DNA of 64,000 nucleotides from Clostridiales bacterium CHKCI001 (GCA_900045905.1 FCNS01000008.1:186001-250000); one strand, 5' to 3'. Counted from the stretch's first letter, positions 27,573 to 36,742 are shown. Program-made: numbers and translations. Notes: generated by a model from the sequence alone, not told the origin.

Positions 27573-28388
27573 CTAATCCAGAAAATATTCTTCCAATGCC
27601 AATGCAATTCCATCTTCATCATTACTAGCAGTAATTCCATCCGCCTTTTTCTTTAATTCTTCTACCGCATTACCCATTGCAATTCCTACACCAGCATATT
27701 CTATCATAGTTAAATCGTTATAACCATCCCCAAATGCTATGATCTGCTCTCGATCAATTTTCATATGCTTCGCAAGACGTTCCATAGAACGTGCCTTATC
27801 AATTCCAGTTGCCATAACTTCTAAGTAAAATGGAGCAGAACGATAAATACTTAATTGTCCAACGAATGGTCTCTTAAATTCCATCTCAATATCTGCAAGA
27901 TAATCTGGCGTTGCTGCAAACAGTAATTTATTTACAGGGCGGCGCAGTGTATCTCTAACACTTGGAACCACTCGAACATTCATATGATTCAAAGCAGCTT
28001 CTTCTTGAACACGATACGCAGTTGCATCTTCTGCCAAGACGTCTTCTCCCTCATAGCTCATAATAACCATGTTATAGTCATTTTTTTTATTATAATCATA
28101 GACTAATTGAGCCATACCTGGTGACATTGTTTGATCATAAATAATCTGCTTTTCTTTCCATGTACAAATTCTAGCACCATTAAAACAAAGTAAATAACCA
28201 TCAAAACGATCAAATTCTAACTCTTTGGCATTTTGATATAATCCTGGAAGTGGTCTTCCAGATGCTAATACAACCTTAGCACCTTTTTCCTGTGCCTGAA
28301 TTAAAGCCTGTCTCGTTCTTGATGTAATAACTCCTTTCGAGCTATTTAACGTTCCATCTAAATCTAACGCAATCAAACGACAATCCAT
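27573..28388 (-). CDS. Cof-type HAD-IIB sugar-phosphate phosphatase
   Basis: The 271-residue protein starts with the HAD motif I L-D-L-D-G-T-L-N, has motif II S-G-R-P, the C2-type cap, motif III lysine and the motif IV G-D-G-Y-N-D-L-T-M (near residue 215). These define a Mg-dependent phosphatase of the Cof/YidA group, which acts on sugar phosphates or cofactor phosphates with broad specificity. The ATG at 28388 is used because GAGG lies 5 nt upstream and the aspartate motif sits at the right distance. The longer frame from 28454 adds an unusual N-terminus. Substrate unknown. Confidence 0.88.
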   Translation of the reverse strand: MDCRLIALDLDGTLNSSKGVITSRTRQALIQAQEKGAKVVLASGRPLPGLYQNAKELEFDRFDGYLLCFNGARICTWKEKQIIYDQTMSPGMAQLVYDYNKKNDYNMVIMSYEGEDVLAEDATAYRVQEEAALNHMNVRVVPSVRDTLRRPVNKLLFAATPDYLADIEMEFKRPFVGQLSIYRSAPFYLEVMATGIDKARSMERLAKHMKIDREQIIAFGDGYNDLTMIEYAGVGIAMGNAVEELKKKADGITASNDEDGIALALEEYFLD

Positions 28389-28501
28389 ATTTACCTCTTT
28401 TCCTTCCCATATACCTCTTTTTTTCACTATATCATAATTTGTCATATGTGTCAAAGAAGATTTCTTTATTGATATTTTTGGAATAAGTTTCCGATATTAA
28501 A

Positions 28502-28530
28502 TTGACTTATCGAGTAGAATGCTTTACACT
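28502..28530 (+). promoter_or_regulatory. Promoter of the aldose epimerase gene
   Basis: TTGACT (28502-28507), 17 bases and TACACT (28525-28530), about 90 nt before the ATG. Confidence 0.6.
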
Positions 28531-28622
28531 AATAATAAAATTAATATGATATCAAGGTCAAAAAGTGTAGAGCAATCCATAGATATCATTATAATTAATA
28601 TTTAAGAACGGAGAGATAAACA

Positions 28623-29507
28623 ATGGCTGAATTAAGAACAATATCAAACAATCGCCTCAGTATCGCAGTTAGTGATCACGGTGCTGAATTAAGCAGCATT
28701 TATGACAAAGAAAACAATTACGAGGTTCTATGGACAGCAGAGAATAAGTATTGGGGACGCCACGCACCAGTCCTCTTTCCAATTGTAGGAGGACTTTATA
28801 AAAAGGAAATGCGCTATAAAGGGAAAACATATAGTATGAACCAGCATGGCTTCGCAAGAGACAATGATTTTACACTTATAAGTCAGACAGAGAATCAGAT
28901 TATACATGAATTTCATCAGACCAGTGCGACAAAAGCATTATATCCATTTGATTTTACATTAAGAATTACACATACATTAAAAGAAAATAATGTTATTATC
29001 ACATGGGATGTTACAAATGATACAGATGGAATTATGTACTTCTCCATTGGCGGACATCCTGCATTTAACGTTCCTCCAATGGGAGACACTCCTCAAACCG
29101 ACTTCTATCTGCGATTTGGAGGAAAGAAACAGTTAGAATACATCAGCTTAGATACAAGTGATGGAACAGCACTTCCTCAAATGACTACTCCATATACCAG
29201 TCCAGATGGTATTTTCCCAATTACGGAGCATATGTTTGATAACGATGCACTTATATTTGAACACAATCAGATCAACGAAGTTAGTTTTCTATTCCCAGAC
29301 AGAACCCCTTATCTCACTATGCATTGCCAAGACTTCCCATACTTTGCAGTATGGCAAAAACCTGGAGCTCCATTTATTTGCCTGGAACCTTGGTATGGAC
29401 GTACCGATAATAGTAAATTTAATGGAGAATTTTCTGAGAAAACTGGTATTCAAAAACTGGAAAAAAATCAAACATTCCATGCAGAATATAGCATAACGGT
29501 TCACTAA
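28623..29507 (+). CDS. Aldose 1-epimerase family protein (LacX-like)
   Basis: Mutarotases interconvert alpha and beta anomers of aldoses. The 294-residue protein has the galactose mutarotase-like beta-sandwich with the conserved R-H-A-P-V-L-F-P-I-V-G (near residue 46), H-G-F-A-R near 74, G-G-H-P-A-F-N near 143 and a late C-L-E-P-W glutamate segment that supplies the catalytic base. It is the LacX/YihR-like short branch. It is monocistronic with its own promoter and terminator; no sugar operon flanks it, so the sugar cannot be named. Confidence 0.88.
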   Translation: MAELRTISNNRLSIAVSDHGAELSSIYDKENNYEVLWTAENKYWGRHAPVLFPIVGGLYKKEMRYKGKTYSMNQHGFARDNDFTLISQTENQIIHEFHQTSATKALYPFDFTLRITHTLKENNVIITWDVTNDTDGIMYFSIGGHPAFNVPPMGDTPQTDFYLRFGGKKQLEYISLDTSDGTALPQMTTPYTSPDGIFPITEHMFDNDALIFEHNQINEVSFLFPDRTPYLTMHCQDFPYFAVWQKPGAPFICLEPWYGRTDNSKFNGEFSEKTGIQKLEKNQTFHAEYSITVH

Positions 29508-29516
29508 TAAAAAATA

Positions 29517-29565
29517 GGACTGTAATACTAGGACAACTATTCTAGTATTACAGTCTTTATTTCTA
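29517..29565 (+). terminator. Intrinsic terminator after the epimerase gene
   Basis: GACTGTAATACTAG pairs with CTAGTATTACAGTC over a 10-base loop and runs into TTTATTTC. It may also stop leuCD transcripts arriving from the other strand. Confidence 0.85.
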
Positions 29566-29591
29566 TAAAAAATAAAATTATTCTTCTTTTA

Positions 29592-30077
29592 TTACTTATG
29601 ATTAATATAATTAATTAATCCACCTTCCGCAATAATTTTTTGCATAAATGGAGGAAAAGCTTGACCTTGGAATTGGGTTCCTTTTGTGCGATTATAAATC
29701 ATACCGCTGTCAAAATCAATTTCTACTTCATCTCCTGCTTCAATTCCTTTACTTGCTTCTGGGCATTCAATAATTGGAAGTCCGATATTAATTGCATTCC
29801 GGTAAAAAATTCTTGCAAATGTCTCTGCAATAACACAACTAACTCCCGCTGCCTTGATTGCAATTGGTGCATGTTCTCTGGAAGAACCGCATCCAAAGTT
29901 TTTATCTGCTACAATAATATCTCCTTTTTTTACTCGATTGACAAAATCTTTATCAATATCTTCCATACAGTGTTTTGCTAACTCTGCTGGATCAGAAGAA
30001 TTTAAATATCTTGCTGGAATGATAACATCTGTATCTACATTATCTCCAAATTTAAATACCGTACCTTTTGCCTGCAT
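29592..30077 (-). CDS. leuD: 3-isopropylmalate dehydratase small subunit
   Basis: LeuD pairs with LeuC to isomerise 2- to 3-isopropylmalate in leucine synthesis. The 161-residue protein is the swivelling domain with [14 protein letters not shown] (about 12-25) and the conserved [10 protein letters not shown] (about 66-75). It belongs to the short archaeal/clostridial type. It follows leuC by 18 bases and should be co-transcribed. leuA and leuB are not in the window. The sequence alone does not exclude homoaconitase or methylmalate activity. Confidence 0.92.
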   Translation of the reverse strand: MQAKGTVFKFGDNVDTDVIIPARYLNSSDPAELAKHCMEDIDKDFVNRVKKGDIIVADKNFGCGSSREHAPIAIKAAGVSCVIAETFARIFYRNAINIGLPIIECPEASKGIEAGDEVEIDFDSGMIYNRTKGTQFQGQAFPPFMQKIIAEGGLINYINHK

Positions 30078-30095
30078 TGTAACTTTCTCCTCTCA

Positions 30096-31358
30096 TTATT
30101 CTAACTCACATGGGCAGGAAATTTTACCTGTAACTGCACTTGCTGCTGCTACAGCAGGACTTGCCAGATAAATTTCACTTGTAACATCTCCCATACGTCC
30201 TACAAAGTTACGGTTCGTCGTAGAAACACAGCGTTCTCCAGACGCTAAAATTCCCATATAACCGCCCAAACAAGGACCACAAGTTGGCGTGCTGACAACC
30301 GCTCCTGCTTCAATAAATATTTGAATTAAACCTTCTTCAATTGCCTGTAAATAAATCTTTTGTGTCGCAGGAATCACAATACAACGAAGTCCCTTCTTGA
30401 CCTGACGGCCTTTTAATATTTCTGCTGCAACTCGTAAGTCTTCCATCCTTCCATTTGTACAAGAACCAATTACAACCTGGTCAATTGCAATATCACCGCA
30501 TTCATCAATTGTCTTTGTATTTTCTGGAAGATGAGGAAATGCTACCGTTGGCTTTAACTGAGCCAGATCAATTGTATAAACCGCATCATACTCTGCGTCT
30601 TCATCTGCTTCATAAACAGTAAATTCCTTTGTGGAATGTTCTTTCATATATGCAACTGTTTTCTCATCAACTGGGAAAATACCATTTTTTCCACCCGCTT
30701 CAATTGCCATATTTGCAATCGTAAAACGATCATCCATCGAAAGATTTGCAATTCCATCTCCAACGAATTCCATTGATTTATACAATGCACCATCGACACC
30801 AATCATACCAATGATATGCAAAATAATATCTTTACCGCTCACCCATTTATTTGGCTTTCCAGTCAATACAAACTTAATCGCACTTGGAACTTTAAACCAA
30901 GCTTTACCAGTTGCCATACCAGCTGCCATATCGGTACTTCCCACACCAGTGGAAAAAGCTCCCAATGCTCCATATGTACAAGTATGGGAATCTGCACCAA
31001 TTACTACATCACCAGCCACTACTAAACCTTTTTCTGGAAGCAATGCATGTTCAATTCCCATCTGTCCTACATCAAAATAATTTGTAATGTCATGCTGACA
31101 GGCAAATTCTCGCACACATTTACAATGTTCCGCAGATTTAATATCTTTATTCGGTACGAAATGGTCCAATACTAATGCAATTTTATCTTTATCAAAAACA
31201 CCTTTTTGATCAAATTTATCCATTTCATGAATTGCAACTGGGGATGTAATATCATTTCCCAACACAAGACTCAAATCAGCCTCAATTAACTGCCCAGCTT
31301 TTACTTCATCCAGCCCAGCCGCAGCCGCTAAAATCTTTTGCGTCATAGTCATTCCCAT
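30096..31358 (-). CDS. leuC: 3-isopropylmalate dehydratase large subunit
   Basis: The 420-residue aconitase-family subunit carries the [4Fe-4S] ligands in V-I-G-S-C-T-N-G-R (near residue 300) and C-G-P-C-L-G-G (near residue 360). It also has the substrate motifs S-H-T-C-T-Y-G-A and C-V-S-T-T-N-R-N-F. Its short length and split small subunit match the HacA/LeuC type found in clostridia. It is transcribed with leuD from a promoter at 31414-31442. Confidence 0.94.
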   Translation of the reverse strand: MGMTMTQKILAAAAGLDEVKAGQLIEADLSLVLGNDITSPVAIHEMDKFDQKGVFDKDKIALVLDHFVPNKDIKSAEHCKCVREFACQHDITNYFDVGQMGIEHALLPEKGLVVAGDVVIGADSHTCTYGALGAFSTGVGSTDMAAGMATGKAWFKVPSAIKFVLTGKPNKWVSGKDIILHIIGMIGVDGALYKSMEFVGDGIANLSMDDRFTIANMAIEAGGKNGIFPVDEKTVAYMKEHSTKEFTVYEADEDAEYDAVYTIDLAQLKPTVAFPHLPENTKTIDECGDIAIDQVVIGSCTNGRMEDLRVAAEILKGRQVKKGLRCIVIPATQKIYLQAIEEGLIQIFIEAGAVVSTPTCGPCLGGYMGILASGERCVSTTNRNFVGRMGDVTSEIYLASPAVAAASAVTGKISCPCELE

Positions 31359-31413
31359 GATCGTTCCTCCTCACAATTTTTAAAATATAATGCATTTTTA
31401 TGCGTATTTTGTT

Positions 31414-31442
31414 ATTTTAGCACAATGTTGTGTTAAAGACAA
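31414..31442 (-). promoter_or_regulatory. leuC promoter with a palindrome in its spacer
   Basis: Minus-strand TTGTCT, 17 bases, TAAAAT. Inside the spacer, 31421-31432 reads CACAATGTTGTG, a perfect 12-base palindrome suited to a repressor. No T-box or leader-peptide attenuator is visible. Confidence 0.55.
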
Positions 31443-31517
31443 TCCTTTTTCTTTAAATCTTTTTGGTTTTATTTTTCAATACAATGCAACAGCATCGATT
31501 GTATTTTCAGTAACTTT

Positions 31518-31922
31518 TTAAATCTCATCTAATATATGTCCATATTGAGATAGGACTGCATTTTTCATTTTTAAAAATTCAGGAATATACACATTTAAAA
31601 TATCCTTTACAAGCTCTCTCGCTGCCTCTCCATTATAAATATGTGTCATATCATTTCTGGATTTAAGCATGGAAATCCATACATCCTCATCAATAAAATC
31701 ATAAATCGTATAGGCAGCTTTTATAATTTCTCTTGGAGAACCAGTATTGGCTTCCTTTCTGCCTTCATATTTTAATAATTCCTTTAACACCTTCCATCCA
31801 AGCTCAAATTAAATAAAAAATTTATCAATAATTCCACTAATAATAAACTCATTATTAAGATCTTGCTTTTGAGCCTTTGATAAAACTTGCAAATTTGAAA
31901 CAAAATTTTCAAACTTTTTTAT
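31518..31922 (-). pseudogene. HEPN (HI0074-type) toxin partner gene, start lost and internal stop
   Basis: Reading from 31922, the frame gives K-K-F-E-N-F-V-S-N-L-Q-V-L-S-K-A, then D-K-F-F-I-stop-F-E-L-G-W-K, and then the open 90 codons to 31518. The stop (TAA for an expected CAA) and an ATA where the start ATG would be indicate decay. The C-terminal part keeps R-N-D-M-T-H, the RX4-6H active-site motif of HEPN RNases. It directly overlaps the MNT gene upstream, as in type VII toxin-antitoxin pairs. The residual 90-codon ORF has no ribosome site and is probably not made. Confidence 0.75.
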
Positions 31923-32202
31923 AAAGTACCACTCCTTCCTTTTGTATCGCTTTTAAAAGTTTTTCCTGAATCGGTTTTTCCATATCAACAACATCAAACT
32001 TCAAAAGCGTAGAAGTTTCTTCTTCCATAGCAACAGCAAATTTATCAACATCTCCTCCTTTTACTGCCAAATCAATATCACTCGCTCTTTGATAACTTCC
32101 TTTTGCTCTGGAACCAAATAATATCACCATCTCTAATCCATATTTCACTGCAAAATCAACAATTTCATTTAATACAATTGGTTTGATACCAGTTTCTTTC
32201 AA
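31909..32202 (-). CDS. MNT-type minimal nucleotidyltransferase, antitoxin-like
   Basis: The 97-residue protein has the nucleotidyltransferase signature F-G-S-R-A-K-G-S-Y (residues 30-38) followed by S-D-I-D-L-A-V, the metal-binding DxD pair. In HEPN/MNT (HepT/MntA) modules this protein neutralises the HEPN RNase by adding AMP to it. The adjacent HEPN gene is broken, so this antitoxin is likely an orphan. The frame is intact and preceded by a GGAGGA site. Possible later use as an independent nucleotidyltransferase cannot be judged. Confidence 0.85.
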   Translation of the reverse strand: MKETGIKPIVLNEIVDFAVKYGLEMVILFGSRAKGSYQRASDIDLAVKGGDVDKFAVAMEEETSTLLKFDVVDMEKPIQEKLLKAIQKEGVVLYKKV

Positions 32203-32269
32203 TGTTTTCCTCCTCTGAGCTAAATTCTCTTATTTTTAAGTTTATCATAGTTTTTCCGCTTTGTGAAGC

Positions 32270-32297
32270 TTGACAGATGGAAAATAGATGCTATAAT
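32270..32297 (+). promoter_or_regulatory. Promoter of the riboflavin operon
   Basis: TTGACA (32270-32275), 16 bases and TATAAT (32292-32297) lie just before the FMN riboswitch. Confidence 0.75.
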
Positions 32298-32314
32298 GGA
32301 GTTAATTAAATAAT

Positions 32315-32424
32315 TATCTTCAGGGCAGGGTGTAATTCCCTACCGGTGGTACAGCCCACGAGCCGCAAGGCATGATTCGGTGTAATTCCGAAGCCGACAG
32401 TATAGTCTGGATGAAAGAAGATGG
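32315..32424 (+). ncRNA. FMN riboswitch (RFN element)
   Basis: The leader contains the conserved RFN blocks in order: ATCTTCAGGGCAGGGTG, AATTCCC, ACCGGTGGT, AGCCCACGAGCC, GGTGTAATTCCG, AGCCGACAGT and GTCTGGATGAAAGAAGAT. The first and last blocks form the closing P1 stem. It binds FMN and, with the terminator 25 nt downstream, should switch off ribD-ribE-ribBA-ribH when FMN is plentiful. Confidence 0.97.
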
Positions 32425-32449
32425 ATCTTATTGGTTTTATTATGAATTG

Positions 32450-32486
32450 CTCTGGAATCGTTTTGATTCCAGATTTTTTTATTTTT
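32450..32486 (+). terminator. Expression-platform terminator of the FMN riboswitch
   Basis: TCTGGAATC and GATTCCAGA form a stem followed by a run of seven T, 25 nt after the aptamer. Confidence 0.88.
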
Positions 32487-32533
32487 AATCAATCGTTCCC
32501 TATTATAGTACATATCATACTTATTGTATTAGA

Positions 32534-32567
32534 TGCCTTGAAGAATTTTCTTCAAGGTATTTTTTTG
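32534..32567 (+). terminator. Second intrinsic terminator directly before ribD
   Basis: CCTTGAAGAA and TTCTTCAAGG form a stem followed by TATTTTTTTG, ending about 18 nt before the ribD start. Any rib transcript must pass two terminators in tandem. Confidence 0.75.
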
Positions 32568-32584
32568 TAGAACAGGAGGTTGTT

Positions 32585-33682
32585 ATGACAGATACTACTT
32601 ATATGCAGCTTGCTTTAGAACTTGCCAAAAATGGATACGGATGGGTAAATCCTAATCCTATGGTCGGAGCAGTGATTGTCAAAAACGGTCAGATTATTGG
32701 ACAGGGATATCATGAACGATATGGACAATTACATGCAGAACGAAATGCATTAAAGCATTGTTCTTCTTCTCCAGAAGGGGCCACGATTTACGTTACATTA
32801 GAGCCATGTTGTCATTATGGAAAAACACCTCCATGTACCGAAGCGATTATTCAAAGTGGCATTCGCCGTGTTGTGATTGGTTCTTCTGATCCCAATCCGC
32901 TTGTCGCAGGAAAAGGCATCGAGCAGCTACGTTCTCATGGAATTGAAGTTACAACAGGCATATTAAAAGATCAATGCGATCAATTAAACCAAGTATTTTT
33001 TCATTATATTCAAACACAAACTCCATACGTTGTTATGAAATATGCCATGACAATGGACGGGAAAATTGCAACTCGCACAGGAAAATCGAAATGGATTACA
33101 GGAGAAAAGGCAAGAGAACAAGTCCATTTTGATCGTCACCGCTATATGGGAATTATGGTTGGTATTAATACGGTACTCACTGATAATCCGCTTCTTACCT
33201 GCCGACTCCCTCATACAAAAAATCCAATTCGGATTGTATGTGATACCAACCTTCGAACTCCTCATTCTTCTCAGCTTGTCCAGACCGCAAAGGAAATTCC
33301 TACAATTATTGCAACCTGCTGTACAGATGAAGAAAAACAGAAGCTATTCTTAGATTTCGGCTGCCAGATTATTGTAACTCCACAACATAACAATCAAGTA
33401 GATTTACAGTATTTAATGGAACAATTGGGTAAACAAAAAATTGATAGTATTTTATTAGAAGGAGGTGGCACATTAAACTGGTCTGCCCTAAATCAGAGAA
33501 TCATAAAAAAGGTACAAGCTTATATTGCTCCGAAACTATTTGGAGGGATCGGAACTTCTCCCATTACAGGCATTGGAATTGATGATCCAAATGATTCCAT
33601 ACAACTCTCCCCTCCTACAATACAAATGCTTGGCAACGATATTTTATTAGAAAGTGAGGTTCTTTCATGTTCACAGGAATAG
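32585..33682 (+). CDS. ribD: Bifunctional riboflavin deaminase/reductase
   Basis: RibD deaminates the pyrimidine produced by RibA and then reduces its ribosyl group. The 365-residue protein has the zinc deaminase domain with H-A-E-R-N-A-L (near residue 50) and P-C-C-H-Y-G-K-T-P-P-C (near 75-85), then a reductase domain from about 145 with M-T-M-D-G-K-I-A-T-R-T-G and the late E-G-G-G-T-L-N. AGGAGG sits 7 nt before the ATG. It overlaps ribE by 16 bases. Confidence 0.96.
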   Translation: MTDTTYMQLALELAKNGYGWVNPNPMVGAVIVKNGQIIGQGYHERYGQLHAERNALKHCSSSPEGATIYVTLEPCCHYGKTPPCTEAIIQSGIRRVVIGSSDPNPLVAGKGIEQLRSHGIEVTTGILKDQCDQLNQVFFHYIQTQTPYVVMKYAMTMDGKIATRTGKSKWITGEKAREQVHFDRHRYMGIMVGINTVLTDNPLLTCRLPHTKNPIRIVCDTNLRTPHSSQLVQTAKEIPTIIATCCTDEEKQKLFLDFGCQIIVTPQHNNQVDLQYLMEQLGKQKIDSILLEGGGTLNWSALNQRIIKKVQAYIAPKLFGGIGTSPITGIGIDDPNDSIQLSPPTIQMLGNDILLESEVLSCSQE

Positions 33683-34305
33683 TTGAAGAAATAGGCATGA
33701 TTCAATCGATTCAGCGTTCTGGGAATTCTGCTGTTTTAACGATTCAGGCAGACTTGATCTTATCGGATATCCATATTGGTGACAGTATTGCAGTCAATGG
33801 AATTTGCCTAACCGTTACCGCTTTTTCCAACAACTGCTTTTGTGTAGATGTTATGCATGAGACATTAAATCGTTCTTCTTTAAAGAGTCTGCGTGCCAAA
33901 AGTCCTGTTAATTTAGAACGTGCCATGCCTGCCAATGGACGGTTTGGCGGACATATTGTATCGGGACATATTGATGGAATTGGTACAATCCGCTCTACGA
34001 AACCAGATGCCAATGCCGTTTGGTATACGATCCAGACCAGCCCTTCGATTCTGCGCTATATTGTAGAAAAAGGTTCTATTACGATTGATGGAATTAGTCT
34101 GACTGTTGCCACAATTCAGAAAGATAGCTTTCGAGTTTCCATTATTCCTCATACATTAAAACAAACCATCTTAGCACATAAACGAGTGGGCGATATTGTC
34201 AATTTGGAAAACGACTGCATTGGAAAATATGTAGAACGACTATTAACCTATCAACCAGAGACAAGCATTACTGCTGATTTTCTGGCTAAAAATGGATTTT
34301 TCTGA
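33667..34305 (+). CDS. ribE: Riboflavin synthase alpha subunit
   Basis: The 212-residue enzyme dismutates two molecules of 6,7-dimethyl-8-ribityllumazine to riboflavin. It is a tandem of two lumazine-binding barrels: the first begins M-F-T-G-I-V-E-E-I-G and contains N-G-I-C-L-T-V; the second begins G-G-H-I-V-S-G-H-I-D-G-I-G (near residue 95) and contains D-G-I-S-L-T-V. Its start lies inside ribD (16-base overlap), so translation is coupled. After it the operon is interrupted by a palindromic repeat element before ribBA. Confidence 0.95.
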   Translation: MFTGIVEEIGMIQSIQRSGNSAVLTIQADLILSDIHIGDSIAVNGICLTVTAFSNNCFCVDVMHETLNRSSLKSLRAKSPVNLERAMPANGRFGGHIVSGHIDGIGTIRSTKPDANAVWYTIQTSPSILRYIVEKGSITIDGISLTVATIQKDSFRVSIIPHTLKQTILAHKRVGDIVNLENDCIGKYVERLLTYQPETSITADFLAKNGFF

Positions 34306-34363
34306 TGAAATATTCCTATTTCATATAACTCAACTTTATTTTATACCAATCGATTTATTTTTT

Positions 34364-34559
34364 ATTTACTATGAAAGTGTCGTCAATGTCCAAACAGCCA
34401 GGAGATTTATACCCTGTGCTGAATAGATATTCGACCACCTGACCTGTATGAGCAGGTAAGACATTCGCCTAGATTGCGAATACGGGCAGCGATGTCACGA
34501 GTGCACAGCACGAAGACATTGACTTTTATATTGTAATGCTACTCGCAAAGCGATCATGA
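34364..34559. repeat. Interspersed palindromic repeat, copy 2 (196 bp, inverted), inside the rib operon
   Basis: This non-coding stretch between ribE and ribBA matches 12404-12600 in reverse orientation over its full length. Its ends carry inverted arms GTCAATGTC (about 34382) and GACATTGAC (about 34515), flanked by ATTTACTATGAAAGTG on one side and ATATTGTAATGCTACTCGC on the other. It adds about 200 nt of structured RNA to the operon mRNA. Confidence 0.75.
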
Positions 34560-34579
34560 AAATTTAGGAGGAAAATACA

Positions 34580-35779
34580 ATGAAGTTTCATTCCATTGAG
34601 GAAGCTCTGGAAGATTTAAGACAGGGTAAAATTATTTTAGTAACCGATGACGAAGATAGAGAAAATGAAGGAGATTTTATTTGTGCTGCTGAATTTGCTA
34701 CAACAGAAAATGTCAACTTTATGGCAGTACACGGCAAAGGATTAATTTGTATGCCAATGAGCATTGAACTTTGCAAAAAACTTCGTTTTCCTCAAATGGT
34801 ATCCGATAACACAGATAATCATGAAACGGCATTTACCGTTTCCATTGACCATGTTAGTACCACAACTGGTATTTCCGCTGCGGAACGAAGCATTACTGCT
34901 ATGAAATGTGTATCCGAGGATGCCAAACCAGAAGATTTTCGCCGACCAGGCCATATGTTCCCTCTTATGGCTAAGAAAAACGGAGTATTAGAACGTAATG
35001 GACACACGGAGGCAACCGTTGATTTGATGCGTCTGGCAGGCTTAAAAGAATGTGGTCTTTGCTGTGAAATTATGCGAGAAGATGGAACAATGATGCGTAC
35101 CCCAGAATTATTTAAACTTGCAAAAAAATGGAATATTAAATTTATTACAATTAAATCCCTGCAAGAATACCGTAAAAAACATGACAAACTCGTAAAACAA
35201 GTGGCATCCGCCGATATGCCAACCAAATATGGAGATTTCCGTATTTATGGTTATATTAATAAGCTAAATGGAGAGCACCATGTTGCACTTGTAAAAGGAG
35301 AAATCGGAGACGGTAAAAATCTCCTCTGTCGTGTTCATTCGGAATGTTTAACAGGAGATGCATTTGGTTCTGCCCGCTGTGATTGTGGACAGCAATTAGC
35401 TTCTGCAATGACCCAAATTGAAAAAGAAGGCCGTGGCATTCTACTTTATATGAGACAGGAAGGCCGTGGCATTGGTCTCATCAATAAATTAAGAGCCTAT
35501 GAATTACAAGATGCAGGCATGGATACCTTGGAGGCAAATCTAGCACTTGGATTTGCTGGAGATTTAAGAGAATACTATATCGGTGCACAAATTTTGCGAG
35601 ATTTAGGAGCCAAAACGCTTCGTCTTTTAACGAATAATCCAGATAAAGTTTATCAGCTTGCTGATTTTGGAATGGAAATCATTGAGCGAGTTCCAATTCA
35701 AATGGACGCCACTGCACATGATTTATTTTATCTTAAAACAAAACAACAAAAAATGGGACATATTTTAAATTACAAATAA
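34580..35779 (+). CDS. ribBA: Bifunctional DHBP synthase/GTP cyclohydrolase II
   Basis: The N-terminal half (to about residue 200) is 3,4-dihydroxy-2-butanone 4-phosphate synthase, with [10 protein letters not shown] near residue 23 and the R-x-G-H-x4 segment R-R-P-G-H-M-F-P-L. The C-terminal half is GTP cyclohydrolase II, with zinc ligands [14 protein letters not shown] and R-Q-E-G-R-G-I-G-L. Together they supply both riboflavin precursors from ribulose 5-phosphate and GTP. Length 399 is normal. GGAGG precedes the ATG. Confidence 0.97.
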   Translation: MKFHSIEEALEDLRQGKIILVTDDEDRENEGDFICAAEFATTENVNFMAVHGKGLICMPMSIELCKKLRFPQMVSDNTDNHETAFTVSIDHVSTTTGISAAERSITAMKCVSEDAKPEDFRRPGHMFPLMAKKNGVLERNGHTEATVDLMRLAGLKECGLCCEIMREDGTMMRTPELFKLAKKWNIKFITIKSLQEYRKKHDKLVKQVASADMPTKYGDFRIYGYINKLNGEHHVALVKGEIGDGKNLLCRVHSECLTGDAFGSARCDCGQQLASAMTQIEKEGRGILLYMRQEGRGIGLINKLRAYELQDAGMDTLEANLALGFAGDLREYYIGAQILRDLGAKTLRLLTNNPDKVYQLADFGMEIIERVPIQMDATAHDLFYLKTKQQKMGHILNYK

Positions 35780-35799
35780 ACAGAAAGGAACATCCAACT

Positions 35800-36270
35800 A
35801 TGAAAACATTTGAAGGAAAACTAGTATCCAATCATAACATCAAAATCGGTATTGTTGCCGCACGTTTTAATGAATTTATTACATCCAAACTGGTAGGAGG
35901 TGCGTTGGATGGACTAAAACGTCATGATGTCTGTGAAGACTGTATTGATATCGCATGGGTTCCAGGAGCATTTGAAATTCCTTTGATTGCCTCAAAAATG
36001 GCCAAAAGTAAAAAATACGATGCTGTTATTTGCCTCGGCTGTGTCATTCGTGGAAGCACAAGCCACTATGATTATGTATGTAACGAAGTATCGAAAGGAA
36101 TTGCATCCGTTTCCTTAAATAGCGATATCCCAGTTATGTTTGGCATTTTAACGACGGAAAACATTGAACAGGCCATTGAACGTGCTGGTACAAAAGCAGG
36201 AAACAAAGGCTATGACTGTGCGCTTGGAGCAATTGAAATGATTAACTTAATCCACGAGATTGAATCTTAA
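35800..36270 (+). CDS. ribH: 6,7-dimethyl-8-ribityllumazine synthase
   Basis: RibH condenses the RibA/D pyrimidine with dihydroxybutanone phosphate and assembles as pentamers or 60-mer capsids. The 156-residue protein has A-R-F-N-E-F-I (near 23), V-P-G-A-F-E-I-P (near 55), [14 protein letters not shown] (near 80) with the catalytic His, and F-G-I-L-T-T-E-N near 112. It is the last gene of the operon and is followed by a 17-bp hairpin terminator. Confidence 0.97.
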   Translation: MKTFEGKLVSNHNIKIGIVAARFNEFITSKLVGGALDGLKRHDVCEDCIDIAWVPGAFEIPLIASKMAKSKKYDAVICLGCVIRGSTSHYDYVCNEVSKGIASVSLNSDIPVMFGILTTENIEQAIERAGTKAGNKGYDCALGAIEMINLIHEIES

Positions 36271-36291
36271 ACAAAATATACTTTCATACAT

Positions 36292-36337
36292 AATACTATG
36301 GCCAGCTACCGTCGCTAGCTGGCCATAGTATTTATTA
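36292..36337. terminator. 17-bp perfect hairpin after ribH
   Basis: AATACTATGGCCAGCTA and its exact complement (36316-36332) close a 7-base loop and are followed by TTATT. The core GCCAGCTA...TAGCTGGC recurs in the hairpin at 40801-40831. Confidence 0.8.
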
Positions 36338-36378
36338 TCGTGATATGCAAAGGAAAACTTCAGTAGAATTTTTTTGTT
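36335..36378. repeat. Short element shared with 63479-63525
   Basis: TTATCGTGATAT and the following roughly 35 bases resemble the sequence between spoVAB and spoVAC at 63479-63525, with several differences. Both contain a weak A-rich/T-rich stem. Confidence 0.45.
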
Positions 36379-36742
36379 ATTCTATTGAACATTTAACAAA
36401 TATAAAAGATCTCCAATATTATATACAACTGCACATCCCTCTGGATGTTCTGTGTTATTCGTCAATGTAACCGAATTCAAATAATGGTCTCCATCATCAA
36501 AATTCCAATCTTTGATTTGATTCCATACCTCATCTGGATTTGTGGTATAAAGGTTTTGATGCTCCAAAATCGTTTCCTGCGGAGTCTGAATGCATTCTTC
36601 CAACTCTCTGTAATCCTGCATCACAATATAACGGTACAAATGATATGCCTTCTTTTGATTTTCATTTGTAATATTCTTTACCTGTGCTTCTGAAGAACTA
36701 AATGATGTACGTACAATCGTTCCGATCTGTTCTGTGCTTAAT
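36379..36742 (-). pseudogene. Duplicated 3' fragment of the lipoprotein gene (left 364-bp direct repeat)
   Basis: This stretch is identical to 40840-41203 apart from five substitutions in 364 bases, with no gap. It encodes the last roughly 118 residues of the lipoprotein (through the L-L-Y-L-L-N-V-Q end) but lacks its signal peptide and first half. At 36743 the match stops abruptly and AT-rich DNA begins. An internal ATG opens an 85-codon ORF without a good ribosome site, so expression is unlikely. The fragment and its parent frame a 4.1-kb exporter cassette. Confidence 0.9.

Noticed and set aside
31359-31517. T-box leader upstream of leuC
   Set aside because: The region is too short and lacks the conserved T-box sequence and terminator.
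36445-36693. Plus-strand ORFs at 36445 and 40906 that are nearly identical
   Set aside because: Both are antisense shadows of the duplicated lipoprotein gene; their similarity reflects the direct repeat, not a second gene.
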